From an uncultured Paracoccaceae bacterium (GTDB lineage Bacteria > Pseudomonadota > Alphaproteobacteria > Rhodobacterales > Rhodobacteraceae): 64,000 bases of DNA. The position numbers and the translations under genes are program-made. A model generated the notes under the pieces. It was not told where the DNA came from. It worked only from the letters and a program-made list of their open reading frames with translations, and did no database searches. Below are positions 1 through 7,753 of this stretch, in pieces; within the stretch, counting starts at the first letter, position 1; every line of letters starts with the position of its first letter. The stretch lies in NCBI GenBank assembly GCA_947503765.1, contig CANNFA010000002.1:244501-308500 (forward strand), in the 5' to 3' direction.

Positions 1-532
1 CGTGACAATCGCCAAGGGGCTGGGCGCCGGGTATCAGCCGATCGGCGCGATGCTGTGCACCGCCGCGATCTACGATGCCATCGAACAGGGAACAGGCTTT
101 TTCCAGCACGGCCACACCTATATGGGCCATCCCATCGCCAGCGCCGCCGCAGATGTTGTGGTGCAAAAGTTGACCGAGGGGGGGCTCACCGCCCGCGCCG
201 CGCAGATGGGTGCGGTGCTGGACGACGCCCTGCGCGCCGCTTTCGGCCAGCACCCGCATGTCGGCGACATCCGCGGCCGGGGGATGTTCCGCGGGCTGGA
301 ACTGGTGGCCGACCGTGAAAGCAAGACGCCCTTCGCGCCGGAAAAGGCCGTGCACAAGGCGGTGAAGGCCGCCGCCTTCGAGGCCGGGCTGATCTGCTAC
401 CCGATGGGCGGGACGATCGACGGGCAGACCGGCGACCACGTCCTGCTGGCGCCGCCCTTCATCGTGACCGAGGCGCAGATCGGCGAATTGGTCGACAAGC
501 TGTCGACCGCTTTCCGCGCCGCCCTGCCGTGA
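1..532 (+). CDS. Class III aminotransferase, C-terminal part (cut by window edge)
   Basis: The reading frame (codons from base 2) is open to the window edge, so the gene begins upstream and only about 176 C-terminal residues are visible. The first residues, TIAKGLGAGYQPIGA, match the loop after beta-strand 8 in fold-type I class III aminotransferases, where the lysine of AKG forms the PLP Schiff base. The HGHTYMGHP and RGRGMFRGLEL segments are also typical of the family. Such enzymes (aspartate-aminotransferase-like or omega-transaminases) move an amino group from an amine or omega-amino acid to pyruvate or 2-oxoglutarate. The substrate cannot be told from this half. The stop overlaps the start of the BKACE gene (GTGA), so the two are translationally coupled and probably act in one catabolic route. 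Confidence 0.9.
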   Translation, partial: VTIAKGLGAGYQPIGAMLCTAAIYDAIEQGTGFFQHGHTYMGHPIASAAADVVVQKLTEGGLTARAAQMGAVLDDALRAAFGQHPHVGDIRGRGMFRGLELVADRESKTPFAPEKAVHKAVKAAAFEAGLICYPMGGTIDGQTGDHVLLAPPFIVTEAQIGELVDKLSTAFRAALP

Positions 533-1293
533 CGCCGCTGCCCCGGCTGATGGTCGCGCCCAACGGCGCGCGGCGCGGCAAGGCCGATCACCCGGAACTG
601 CCGGTGACACTGCCCGAGATCGTGCAGACCGCGCGGGTCTGCGCCAAGGCGGGCGCGGACGGGCTGCACCTGCATCTGCGCGATGCGAACGGTGCGCATG
701 TCCTCGATGCCGGGCTGTACCGCGAGGCGCTGGCCGAACTGCGCGGCGCGGTGCCGGACATGGCGGTGCAGGCCACGACCGAGGCCGCCGGCCGCTACTC
801 CGCGCCGCACCAGCGCCGTGTCGCGCTGGATTCGGGCGCGGCGCTGGTGTCGGCCGCCCTGCGCGAGATGACGGCGGACACGCCCGACGCGGTGGCGACT
901 GCGTTCTACCGCGACTGCGCCGAGCGCGGCATCGCCGTGCAGCATATCCTGTACGCTCCCGAGGATTTCGACCTGCTGACGCGCCTGTTGCCTGCGCCGC
1001 TGCTGCGCGCGCCGGACCTGCAACTGATCTTCGTGCTGGGTCGGTACAGCCGGGATCAGGAAAGCGACCCGGCCGATCTGCACCCGTTCCTGCGCGCGCT
1101 TCGCGCCCATGACCTTGCGCCGGATTGGGCGGTCTGTGCATTTGGCCGGGCCGAAACCGCCTGCCTGATGGAGGCGCACCGCCATGGCGGAAAGCTGCGG
1201 GTCGGGTTCGAGAATTCGCTCTGGCATGCCGATGGCCGCATCGCCCGCGACAATGCCGAACGTGTCAGCGCGGTGCTGGCGGCCTGCGGCTAG
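529..1293 (+). CDS. BKACE-family beta-keto acid cleavage enzyme (DUF849)
   Basis: A 254-residue protein of the BKACE family (3-keto-5-aminohexanoate cleavage enzyme-like, formerly DUF849). Members use an active-site divalent zinc to condense a beta-keto acid with acetyl-CoA, giving acetoacetate and a new acyl-CoA. The N-terminal APNGARRGKADHPELPVT segment and the metal-binding HLHLRD motif (about residues 47-52) are diagnostic, as is VGFENSLWHADGRIARDNAE near the C terminus. The GTG start lies inside the stop region of the aminotransferase (GTGA overlap), the only start that keeps the full N-terminal motif. Pairing with an aminotransferase suggests breakdown of an amino acid or carnitine-like compound through a beta-keto acid, but the substrate is not identifiable. 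Confidence 0.9.
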   Translation: MTPLPRLMVAPNGARRGKADHPELPVTLPEIVQTARVCAKAGADGLHLHLRDANGAHVLDAGLYREALAELRGAVPDMAVQATTEAAGRYSAPHQRRVALDSGAALVSAALREMTADTPDAVATAFYRDCAERGIAVQHILYAPEDFDLLTRLLPAPLLRAPDLQLIFVLGRYSRDQESDPADLHPFLRALRAHDLAPDWAVCAFGRAETACLMEAHRHGGKLRVGFENSLWHADGRIARDNAERVSAVLAACG

Positions 1294-1371
1294 GGCGGCG
1301 AGGCATGGCCGCAACACGCCCCGCCGCTCGCCGGCGCCGAAAGGGCGCGCGTTCCCGCGCGCCGCTCGGCC

Positions 1372-2148
1372 TCAGGGCATAATCTGGCCGCCATTCACTT
1401 CGATGGTCTGGCCGATGATGTAGCTTGCCAGCTCGTCCGAGGCCAGGAACAGGAACGCGCCGACGCATTCGTCGGCCGTCCCCAGGCGCCCCATGGGGAC
1501 GGTCGCGCGCGCCGCTTCAAGTTGCTCCGAGGTGGAATAGCGTTCGTGGAACGGCGTTGTGATCACACCCGGCGCCACCGCGTTGACGCGGATCCCGGAG
1601 CCGGTCCATTCCTTCGCCATGCCGCGTGTGACATTCGCCACGAACGCCTTCGACGAGCCGTAAAGCCCGGCGCCGTTGCTTGCGCCGTTCCTGCCGGCGA
1701 TGGACGTGGTGTTGATGACGAACCCGCCCTGTTTCTTCAGGTAGGGAAAGGCCGCCCGCGACGCCGTCAGGACGGACCGTGCGTTCAGGTCCATGATGTC
1801 GTCGTAATCGGCGTCCGTCACCTCGGAATAGGCGACGCGGCGAACCATCGCGCCCGCGTTGTTGATCAGCCCGTCAAGCCCGCCAAGCGCCGCCGCGGTG
1901 TCGTCCACCGCCTTTGCCAAAGCGGCCGAATCGCTTGCATCGGCGCGGACGAGGTGAACGGTGCCGCCGGCATCGCTGATCTCCTTGCCGAGCGCCTCGG
2001 CCGCGTCGGTGCTGGAATTGTAGTGCAGGCCGACCTTCGCCCCCTGCGCCGCGAAGGCCCGCGCGAGCTCCGCGCCGATCCCGGTCGAAGCGCCGGTGAT
2101 CAGAATGCGTTTTCCGGTGAATTCAGGTAGTTTGTAGCTGGTTGCCAT
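1372..2148 (-). CDS. Short-chain dehydrogenase/reductase (SDR)
   Basis: A 258-residue classical SDR: a cytosolic NAD(P)-dependent oxidoreductase with a Rossmann fold. The cofactor loop TGASTGIG is at residues 18-25 and NNAG at 96-99. The catalytic Ser149, Tyr163 and Lys167 (YGSSK) are all present, and PGVITTPFHERY and the C-terminal IEVNGG are usual for family members near 250 residues. The substrate is unknown; 3-oxoacyl-ACP reductase-like and sugar or alcohol dehydrogenases look alike at this level. The gene is convergent with the aminotransferase/BKACE pair and lies 176 bases downstream of aroQ on the same strand, so it may be transcribed separately. Confidence 0.92.
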   Translation of the reverse strand: MATSYKLPEFTGKRILITGASTGIGAELARAFAAQGAKVGLHYNSSTDAAEALGKEISDAGGTVHLVRADASDSAALAKAVDDTAAALGGLDGLINNAGAMVRRVAYSEVTDADYDDIMDLNARSVLTASRAAFPYLKKQGGFVINTTSIAGRNGASNGAGLYGSSKAFVANVTRGMAKEWTGSGIRVNAVAPGVITTPFHERYSTSEQLEAARATVPMGRLGTADECVGAFLFLASDELASYIIGQTIEVNGGQIMP

Positions 2149-2324
2149 GTCCCGATGTCCTTGCTTCCATGTCGCGCGACAAAGATCACAGGATACCGGC
2201 CAAGGTCAAACCGTTGGCGGCCGCGGCACGGGCCGGCATTCCCGATCAGGGCCGAATCGCGGCCCCGAATGGCGGCGGCACCCGAGTAGGGCAGGCCCCG
2301 CGCGGGCGACCTGCCGAATGTGCG

Positions 2325-2765
2325 CTACGCGCTTGCGGCCAGCGTGCAAATCCGGCGCACCGCCGCCTCGTAGCCTTCGATCCCCAGCCCCGCGATCACC
2401 CCGTCGGCGCGCAGCGAGACGTAGGAATGATGGCGGAAGCTTTCGCGCTTGTGGACGTTCGAGATGTGGATCTCGATCACCGGCCCCTCGAAGGTGTTGA
2501 GCGCATCGAGGATCGCCACCGAGGTATGCGTCAGCGCGCCGGGGTTGATGACGATGCCGCAGGCGCTCTCTCGCGCCTCGTGGATCCAGTCGACGATCTG
2601 GCCCTCCCAGTTCGACTGCACCAGTTTCAGGTCGAACCCGTCCGCCAGCACCGCGCGGCAATTGCGTTCGACATCGTCCAGCGTGTCGCGGCCATAGATC
2701 TCGGGCTGGCGTTTGCCGAGCAGGTTCAGGTTGGGTCCGTTCAGGATGTGGATCGTCTTGGTCAT
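2325..2765 (-). CDS. aroQ: Type II 3-dehydroquinate dehydratase
   Basis: A 146-residue protein of the expected length for type II dehydroquinase, which interconverts 3-dehydroquinate and 3-dehydroshikimate as a cytosolic dodecamer in the shikimate pathway. [19 protein letters not shown] carries the active-site Tyr24. NPGALTHTS and [17 protein letters not shown] supply substrate-binding Asn and His residues and the catalytic histidine region. The gene lies 31 bases downstream of folD on the same strand, so the two are probably co-transcribed. A shikimate-dehydrogenase-like gene lies elsewhere in the window (10.8 kb) but is not adjacent and looks catabolic. Confidence 0.96.
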   Translation of the reverse strand: MTKTIHILNGPNLNLLGKRQPEIYGRDTLDDVERNCRAVLADGFDLKLVQSNWEGQIVDWIHEARESACGIVINPGALTHTSVAILDALNTFEGPVIEIHISNVHKRESFRHHSYVSLRADGVIAGLGIEGYEAAVRRICTLAASA

Positions 2766-2796
2766 CGTCGTCCTCGGATTGCGGGGAATGGGCGGA

Positions 2797-3699
2797 TCAG
2801 GCGGTCAGCCCCTCGGGCTCCGGCAGGCCGTTCGCGCGGCAGCAGGCGGTCACGGTGTTGGCCAGCAGGCAGGCAATGGTCATCGGCCCGACCCCGCCGG
2901 GAACCGGGGTGATCGCGCCGGCGACCTGGGCCGCGCCGTCGAAATCCACGTCGCCGACCAGCCGGGTCTTGCCCTCGCCCTTTTCCGGGGCGGGCACGCG
3001 GTTGATGCCCACGTCGATCACCGTCGCGCCCGGTTTGACCCAGTCACCGGGGATCATCGCCGGCCGGCCCACCGCCGCCACCAGGATGTCGGCGCCGCGG
3101 CAGACCTCGGGCAGGTCGCGGGTGCGGCTGTGGGCGATGGTCACGGTGCAGCTGTCGCCCAGCAGAAGCTGCGCCATCGGTTTCCCGACGATGTTGGACC
3201 GTCCCACGACCACCGCATTCAGGCCGGACAGGTCGCCAAGCTGATCGCGCAGCATCATCAGGCAGCCGAGCGGCGTGCAGGGCACCATGCTTTTCTGGCC
3301 GGTGCCCAGCAGCCCGACATTCAGGATGTGAAACCCGTCCACGTCCTTGGCCGGGGAAATCGCGTTGAGCACAAGATCGCTGTCGATGTGATCGGGCAGC
3401 GGCAGTTGCACGAGGATGCCGTGCACCGCCGGATCGTCGTTCAGCCGGTCGATCAGCGCCAGCAGGTCGGCCTGCGGCGTGTCCACCGGCAGCTTGTGCT
3501 CGAAGCTCTGCATCCCGGCCTCGGCGGTCTGGCGGCCCTTGTTGCGCACGTAGACCTGGCTTGCGGGATCCTCGCCCACCAGCACCACGGCAAGGCCGGG
3601 CGTGATGCCGTGGCCCCGCTTCAGCCGCCCGACCTCGTCCGCGACCTTGCCGCGCACGGTTTCCGCGAATGCCTTGCCGTCGATGATCGTCGCGCCCAT
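2797..3699 (-). CDS. folD: Bifunctional methylene-THF dehydrogenase / methenyl-THF cyclohydrolase
   Basis: FolD interconverts 5,10-methylene-, 5,10-methenyl- and 10-formyl-tetrahydrofolate in the cytosol. From ATG 3699 the product is 300 residues, the usual size. It shows YVRNKGRQ with the catalytic lysine, [16 protein letters not shown], the NADP-binding GRSNIVGKP and the C-terminal [11 protein letters not shown]. The frame is open for 40 more codons upstream (to 3819), but those residues are unlike FolD and run into a structured repeat. ATG 3699 is preceded by AAAGGAA at good distance. A TTGACC..TATCCG pair about 60-70 bases upstream is a weak promoter candidate. folD sits upstream of aroQ. 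Other folate and glycine genes in the window (5-FCL, glyA, gcvTHP) use its products. Confidence 0.96.
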   Translation of the reverse strand: MGATIIDGKAFAETVRGKVADEVGRLKRGHGITPGLAVVLVGEDPASQVYVRNKGRQTAEAGMQSFEHKLPVDTPQADLLALIDRLNDDPAVHGILVQLPLPDHIDSDLVLNAISPAKDVDGFHILNVGLLGTGQKSMVPCTPLGCLMMLRDQLGDLSGLNAVVVGRSNIVGKPMAQLLLGDSCTVTIAHSRTRDLPEVCRGADILVAAVGRPAMIPGDWVKPGATVIDVGINRVPAPEKGEGKTRLVGDVDFDGAAQVAGAITPVPGGVGPMTIACLLANTVTACCRANGLPEPEGLTA

Positions 3700-3782
3700 G
3701 CCGGTTCCTTTCGTCGCGATATGCCCTGTGCCCCCGCCGGATAAAGCAAACGGATCGCGGGTCAAGCGGCCGATGCCGGACC

Positions 3783-3895
3783 TATAGCGTGTCGCGGTCT
3801 TTCGGATTCGCAAGTTCATCCGCCGAGCGAGACAGCGTTTTCGAAGAACAACGCGTTCGCCCGGTGGATGAATTCGATTGAACGCGACATGCTCT
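3783..3895 (-). repeat. Structured intergenic repeat, copy A (nested inverted repeats)
   Basis: A roughly 113-bp element with two nested stems. Read on the minus strand it starts AGAGCATGTC and ends GACACGCT. The outer stem pairs 3786-3796 with 3883-3893 (10 of 11). The inner stem pairs 3815-3830 with 3857-3872 (14 of 16), enclosing a loop with a further GCGTT/AACGC pair. It begins 14 bases after the stop of the XRE-cupin gene and lies upstream of folD. It shares six conserved blocks, in the same order and nearly the same spacing, with the element at 51352-51464, while stem sequences differ but still pair. Function is unknown: a REP/MITE-like repeat or a structured RNA or terminator are all possible. 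Confidence 0.75.
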
Positions 3896-3908
3896 GGCGG
3901 GGCCGGGG

Positions 3909-4556
3909 TCAGTTCTCTTGCGGGTAGGTGATCACCGACAGGTACCGTGCCGGAAGCTGCACCAGCGCCTCGGGGCCGTGTGGCGCATCGGAATCGAAGA
4001 TCAGCGAATCGCCCGGCTCCAGCGTGTAGGTCCGGCTGCCGTGGCGATAGTCGATGCGCCCGTCGAGCATGTACAGGAACTCGATGCCCGCATGCTGGAA
4101 GGTCGGAAAGCGGTCGGTCTGGTCGGTCAGCGTGATCAGGTACGGCTCCACCACCACGCCCGATGCGTTCGAGCCGATATGGCCAAGCAGGTTGTACTGG
4201 TGCCCGGCGCGGGTGCCGGCGCGGTCGATCGGCGCCCCCGTGCCTGCCTTGACGTGCATCGCGCCGCGTTCCTCGGCGAAGCCGGCGAACAATTGCACGA
4301 ACGGCACTCGCAACGCGTCGGCCAGCGCCTGCAACGTGCTGAGCGACGCAGACATGTGGCCGTTCTCGATCTTCGACAACGAGCCGACGGACAGATCCGC
4401 AAGCGCCGCAAGATCCGCCCCCGTCATCCGCTGGTGCAGGCGCAATGCACGGACCTGCCGGCCGATCGCCATTTCAAGGTTGTTGTCGCGGAATTCCGGG
4501 ACCGCGTGGGGATCCTGTTTCAGGTCCGTCTCGGACGGTGTCGCCTTGGCGGCCAT
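3909..4556 (-). CDS. XRE-family transcriptional regulator with C-terminal cupin domain
   Basis: A 215-residue cytosolic DNA-binding regulator. Residues about 28-85 form an XRE/Cro helix-turn-helix ([19 protein letters not shown], then [21 protein letters not shown]). Residues about 140-205 form a small cupin ([31 protein letters not shown]) of the kind that senses a small ligand. Start 4556 is chosen because AGAGG stands about 8 bases upstream and the residues after it match family N termini. The frame stays open far upstream through the kinase gene, but that part is only antisense coding shadow. Regulators of this class usually control adjacent amine or amino-acid catabolism genes; the minus-strand kinase just upstream is the obvious partner, by inference. 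Confidence 0.92.
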   Translation of the reverse strand: MAAKATPSETDLKQDPHAVPEFRDNNLEMAIGRQVRALRLHQRMTGADLAALADLSVGSLSKIENGHMSASLSTLQALADALRVPFVQLFAGFAEERGAMHVKAGTGAPIDRAGTRAGHQYNLLGHIGSNASGVVVEPYLITLTDQTDRFPTFQHAGIEFLYMLDGRIDYRHGSRTYTLEPGDSLIFDSDAPHGPEALVQLPARYLSVITYPQEN

Positions 4557-4663
4557 CGGGGGTGCCTCTGCTTTCTGTCTGTCGGTTCCTGCCGGGGGCC
4601 GTCCTGACACAGATCGTGCCGGATGTCTGCCCGCCGCCGGATCCGGGGCGCGAAAGGCGCGGA

Positions 4664-5653
4664 TCAGCCGCCAAGGTAGCGGTCGGCAAGCTCCAGCGTG
4701 GTGCGCGTATAGTCCGGCCCCAGTTCTTGCGCGGTCGGCGTTTCGGAATGGCTGGCGATCCAGGCGGTCAGTTGCAGCCGGCGCAGCATGACGAAGGTGG
4801 GCAGCATGGCCTCGGCCTCGGCCGAGAGCGGGGCGACACTGCGATACCCTTCCGCCCATGCGCTGCGAAGGGCGGGGATCGCGGGGCTGTCCTCGATGAA
4901 GCTCACGGAGGCGGCGAAATCGAACAGGAACCAGCCAAAGCCGCAATCGTCGAAGTCGATCACGGTCAGGCCGCCGCGATGGTCCAGCAGGTTGGCCAGC
5001 CGCAGGTCGGCATGGATAAGGCCGAAGCGGTCCGGCCCGGTGCCCCACTGCGCCAGCCGCGCACGCAGCGTGGCGGCCAGCCGGTCCAGCAGTGCGGCGC
5101 CCGCGGCCGTCAGCCCCGGCGCGTCCTGCCAGCGCCCCCAATGGGCAAGCGGGCCGGCGATGGTGTCGAAGGTCCAGCTTTTCCGGGTGAACCCCGCGGG
5201 CCTGCTCCAGCCGCGGGCATGGGCGTGCAGCCGGGCGCTGATCGCGCCCAGATCGCGGAACCCCGGCACCAGGCTCGCCGCCGGCGACGGCTCTGCCCCC
5301 GGCGCGAAGGCGAAGGCGACCACGTTGCGCGCCGCGCCGGGCAGGTCCAGACGCTGGATCGCGGTTCCGTCGCGGGCCGCGACGATGGCCGGCGTCTTCA
5401 GCACCCGTGCGCGCCGCAGCGCCGCGATCCAGTCGAGTTCCGAGGCGATCTCGGCCCGCCGGTGATAACCGCGCCGGTGAACGCGCAGCACCAGCGGCGC
5501 GCCGCCGCCGGGCGGTACGGCCTTGAACGTCGCGTTTTCCGACAGGTTGAGCAGCGCGAGATCCGAGCCGGCCGAAAGACCCCAGCGAGGCAGCATGCCC
5601 TTCAGGCCGGCCGCTATCGCAGCAAGGTCGGTGTCGCTGAAGGCTTCGGCCAT
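4664..5653 (-). CDS. Phosphotransferase (APH / homoserine-kinase-like fold)
   Basis: A 329-residue aminoglycoside-phosphotransferase-fold kinase. The N-lobe has VLRVHRRGYHR and the C-lobe holds the catalytic loop GLIHADLRLANLL and the metal-binding IDFDDCGFGWFLFDFA (Asp of DFG type). The family includes choline, homoserine and hydroxylysine kinases; real antibiotic resistance is unlikely for such a chromosomal member beside an XRE-cupin regulator. Two in-frame ATGs are possible (5680 and 5653) and neither has a clear Shine-Dalgarno. 5653 is preferred because residues from MAEAFSDTDL look like a normal family N terminus. It lies upstream of the regulator on the same strand with 107 bases between, probably one unit. 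Confidence 0.85.
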   Translation of the reverse strand: MAEAFSDTDLAAIAAGLKGMLPRWGLSAGSDLALLNLSENATFKAVPPGGGAPLVLRVHRRGYHRRAEIASELDWIAALRRARVLKTPAIVAARDGTAIQRLDLPGAARNVVAFAFAPGAEPSPAASLVPGFRDLGAISARLHAHARGWSRPAGFTRKSWTFDTIAGPLAHWGRWQDAPGLTAAGAALLDRLAATLRARLAQWGTGPDRFGLIHADLRLANLLDHRGGLTVIDFDDCGFGWFLFDFAASVSFIEDSPAIPALRSAWAEGYRSVAPLSAEAEAMLPTFVMLRRLQLTAWIASHSETPTAQELGPDYTRTTLELADRYLGG

Positions 5654-5893
5654 GGTCCGTGCAACCGCATTTCTTCGCATTCGCTTCGGCCATCTGTGTT
5701 CCGCGTCCCGCGGCCGGACGCAAGAGGCGGCAATCGGGATCGACCTCGCCGGATGACTGGACTATATGATCGGTTGCGGGGAGCGAGGCCCCGCCGCGCC
5801 TGCCTGCCGATATGGTGCCGGGCGCTTTTTCGGCACACGAATTGACCGGCGCGTCCGGTCGGGGGCCGCGGCCACGCGCTGCGGCGACAGGAC

Positions 5894-7753
5894 ATGACGG
5901 ACACTTCGACCGAACTTCAAGCTAACGATCCGCAGCGGATCTTCCGGCGCACCAGCTCTGTCGGGCGCGACCAGGGGCTGGGCGCGATCGCCCGGATCAC
6001 CCGCATGGCGTTTCGCTATCCGGTGCGGGTGACGCTGGCGCTGGTGGCCACGGTGGCGGCGGTGCTGACGCAATTGTCGATCCCGGTGATCCTTGGCCGT
6101 GCCGTCGACCAGACCCAGGCGATCGCCGAAGGCGGCGGCGACCGCGATGCGCTGGTCGCCAGCGCGCTGATCCTGCTGGCGGCAAGCGTGGCACGCGGGC
6201 TGTTCACGCTGGTGCAGAACTATACCGCGGAATCGGTCGGCCATTCGCTGGCGCGCGATCTGCGCAAGGACATCTACGACCGGATCCAGCGATTGTCGTT
6301 CTCGTTCCACGACCGCACCCATTCGGGCGACCTGATCACGGTGGGGATGCTCGATCTGGAAGGCGTGCGCATGTACTTCTCGACCGCGCTGGTGCGCACC
6401 GTGCTTCTGACATTGCTGATCGGGATCGGTGCGTGGCTGCTGCTGTCGACCGACCTCGTGCTGGGGCTGCTGGCGCTGTCCTTCGTGCCGTTTGCGGCAT
6501 GGCGCAGCTCGGTCATGCAGCTGACCCTGCGCAAGACCTGGCTCGTGCTTCAGGAGCGGCTGGCGATCCTCAGCCGCGTGATGGAGGAAAACCTGGCCGG
6601 GATCCGCGTCGTGCGCGCCTTTTCCGCCGCCGATCACGAAATGGCCAAGTTCGACCGCGCCTCGACCGAGGCGTTGCGGCTCAGCCATTCGCGGATCAAC
6701 GTGCGGGTGCGCGCCACCTCGGCGATGACGATGGCCTTCTTCGGGGCCATGGCGCTGGTGCTGCTGGTCGGCGGGCGGCAGGTCGCCGCGGGCGAGATCA
6801 CGGTGGGAACGCTGGCGACCTTCCTGACCTTCATGACGATCCTGCAGATGCCGGTGCGCCAGCTTGGCCTGATGGTCAACGCCTATGCCCGCGCCTCGAC
6901 CACCGGAGCGCGGCTGTTCGCGCTGATCGACATGCCGGTTGCGATCGACGATGCGCCGGGTGCGCCGGAATTGCAGATCACCGACGGCACGCTGCGGCTG
7001 GAGGATGTGAGTTTCGCCTATGACGGCTCGGGCGGGCAGGCGGCGGTGTCCGGCGTCAGCTTCGAGGCGCGGCGGGGCGAGACCATCGGCGTCGTCGGGG
7101 CGCCGGGGTCGGGCAAGACCACGCTGATGCATCTGATCCCGCGCTTTTACGATGTGACCGCCGGGCGGATCACCATCGACGGGCAGGATATCCGCGACGT
7201 GCGGCTGTCATCGGTCCGGCAGGCCGTGGCGGTGGTGCAGCAGGACAGTTTCCTGTTCACCACCACCATCGAGAACAACATCGCCTATGGCGATCCCTTC
7301 ACCGAGGGGCGGCGGATTCGCGGGGTCAGCGATTCCGCGCAACTGCACGATTATGTGCTGGGTCTGCCGAAGCAATATGGCACCATCGTCGGCGAACGCG
7401 GCGTGTCTCTGTCGGGCGGTCAGCGCCAGCGGCTGAGCATCGCACGCACCCTGATGATGGAGCCGGCGATCCTGATCTTCGACGATTCCACCGCCGCCAT
7501 CGACGCCGGCACCGAAAGCCGGATCCGCGCCGCGCTGCGCGAATACGCGGCGGACCGGATCACGCTGATCGTGGCGCACCGGCTGGCCAGCCTGATGCAT
7601 GCCGACCGGATCCTGTTCCTGGAGGACGGCAGCGTCGTCGAGCAGGGCACCCACGAGGAATTGCTGGCGCTGGGCGGCCGCTACAAGGCGCTGCACGATC
7701 TGCAGATGCGCCCCGAGGGCGACGTTCTGGACGAGAAGGAGGCGACGCCATGA
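5894..7753 (+). CDS. ABC exporter half-transporter with degenerate ATP site (subunit 1)
   Basis: A 619-residue half-transporter: six membrane helices (about residues 40-330) fused to an ATPase domain. Walker A GAPGSGKT is at 402-409, the canonical signature LSGGQ at 506-510, Walker B IFDD near 528-531 and the H-loop AHRLAS near 560. The residue after the Walker B aspartate, normally the catalytic Glu, is Asp531, so this subunit's own ATP site should be hydrolytically poor. The stop overlaps the start of the second half-transporter (ATGA). Heterodimeric exporters of the TM287/288 and BmrCD type have just this arrangement; they move lipids or drugs outward across the inner membrane. A modest AGGAC precedes ATG 5894. 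The substrate is unknown. Confidence 0.93.
   Translation: MTDTSTELQANDPQRIFRRTSSVGRDQGLGAIARITRMAFRYPVRVTLALVATVAAVLTQLSIPVILGRAVDQTQAIAEGGGDRDALVASALILLAASVARGLFTLVQNYTAESVGHSLARDLRKDIYDRIQRLSFSFHDRTHSGDLITVGMLDLEGVRMYFSTALVRTVLLTLLIGIGAWLLLSTDLVLGLLALSFVPFAAWRSSVMQLTLRKTWLVLQERLAILSRVMEENLAGIRVVRAFSAADHEMAKFDRASTEALRLSHSRINVRVRATSAMTMAFFGAMALVLLVGGRQVAAGEITVGTLATFLTFMTILQMPVRQLGLMVNAYARASTTGARLFALIDMPVAIDDAPGAPELQITDGTLRLEDVSFAYDGSGGQAAVSGVSFEARRGETIGVVGAPGSGKTTLMHLIPRFYDVTAGRITIDGQDIRDVRLSSVRQAVAVVQQDSFLFTTTIENNIAYGDPFTEGRRIRGVSDSAQLHDYVLGLPKQYGTIVGERGVSLSGGQRQRLSIARTLMMEPAILIFDDSTAAIDAGTESRIRAALREYAADRITLIVAHRLASLMHADRILFLEDGSVVEQGTHEELLALGGRYKALHDLQMRPEGDVLDEKEATP

Noticed and set aside
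4557-5723. Upstream extension of the XRE-cupin frame to give a 604-residue fusion
   Set aside because: The extra 389 codons are antisense shadow of the kinase gene on another frame; the regulator has its own start and ribosome site at 4556.
5681-5893. Search for a promoter between the kinase and ABC genes
   Set aside because: TATATG and TTGACC words occur, but no pair has acceptable spacing, so none is called.
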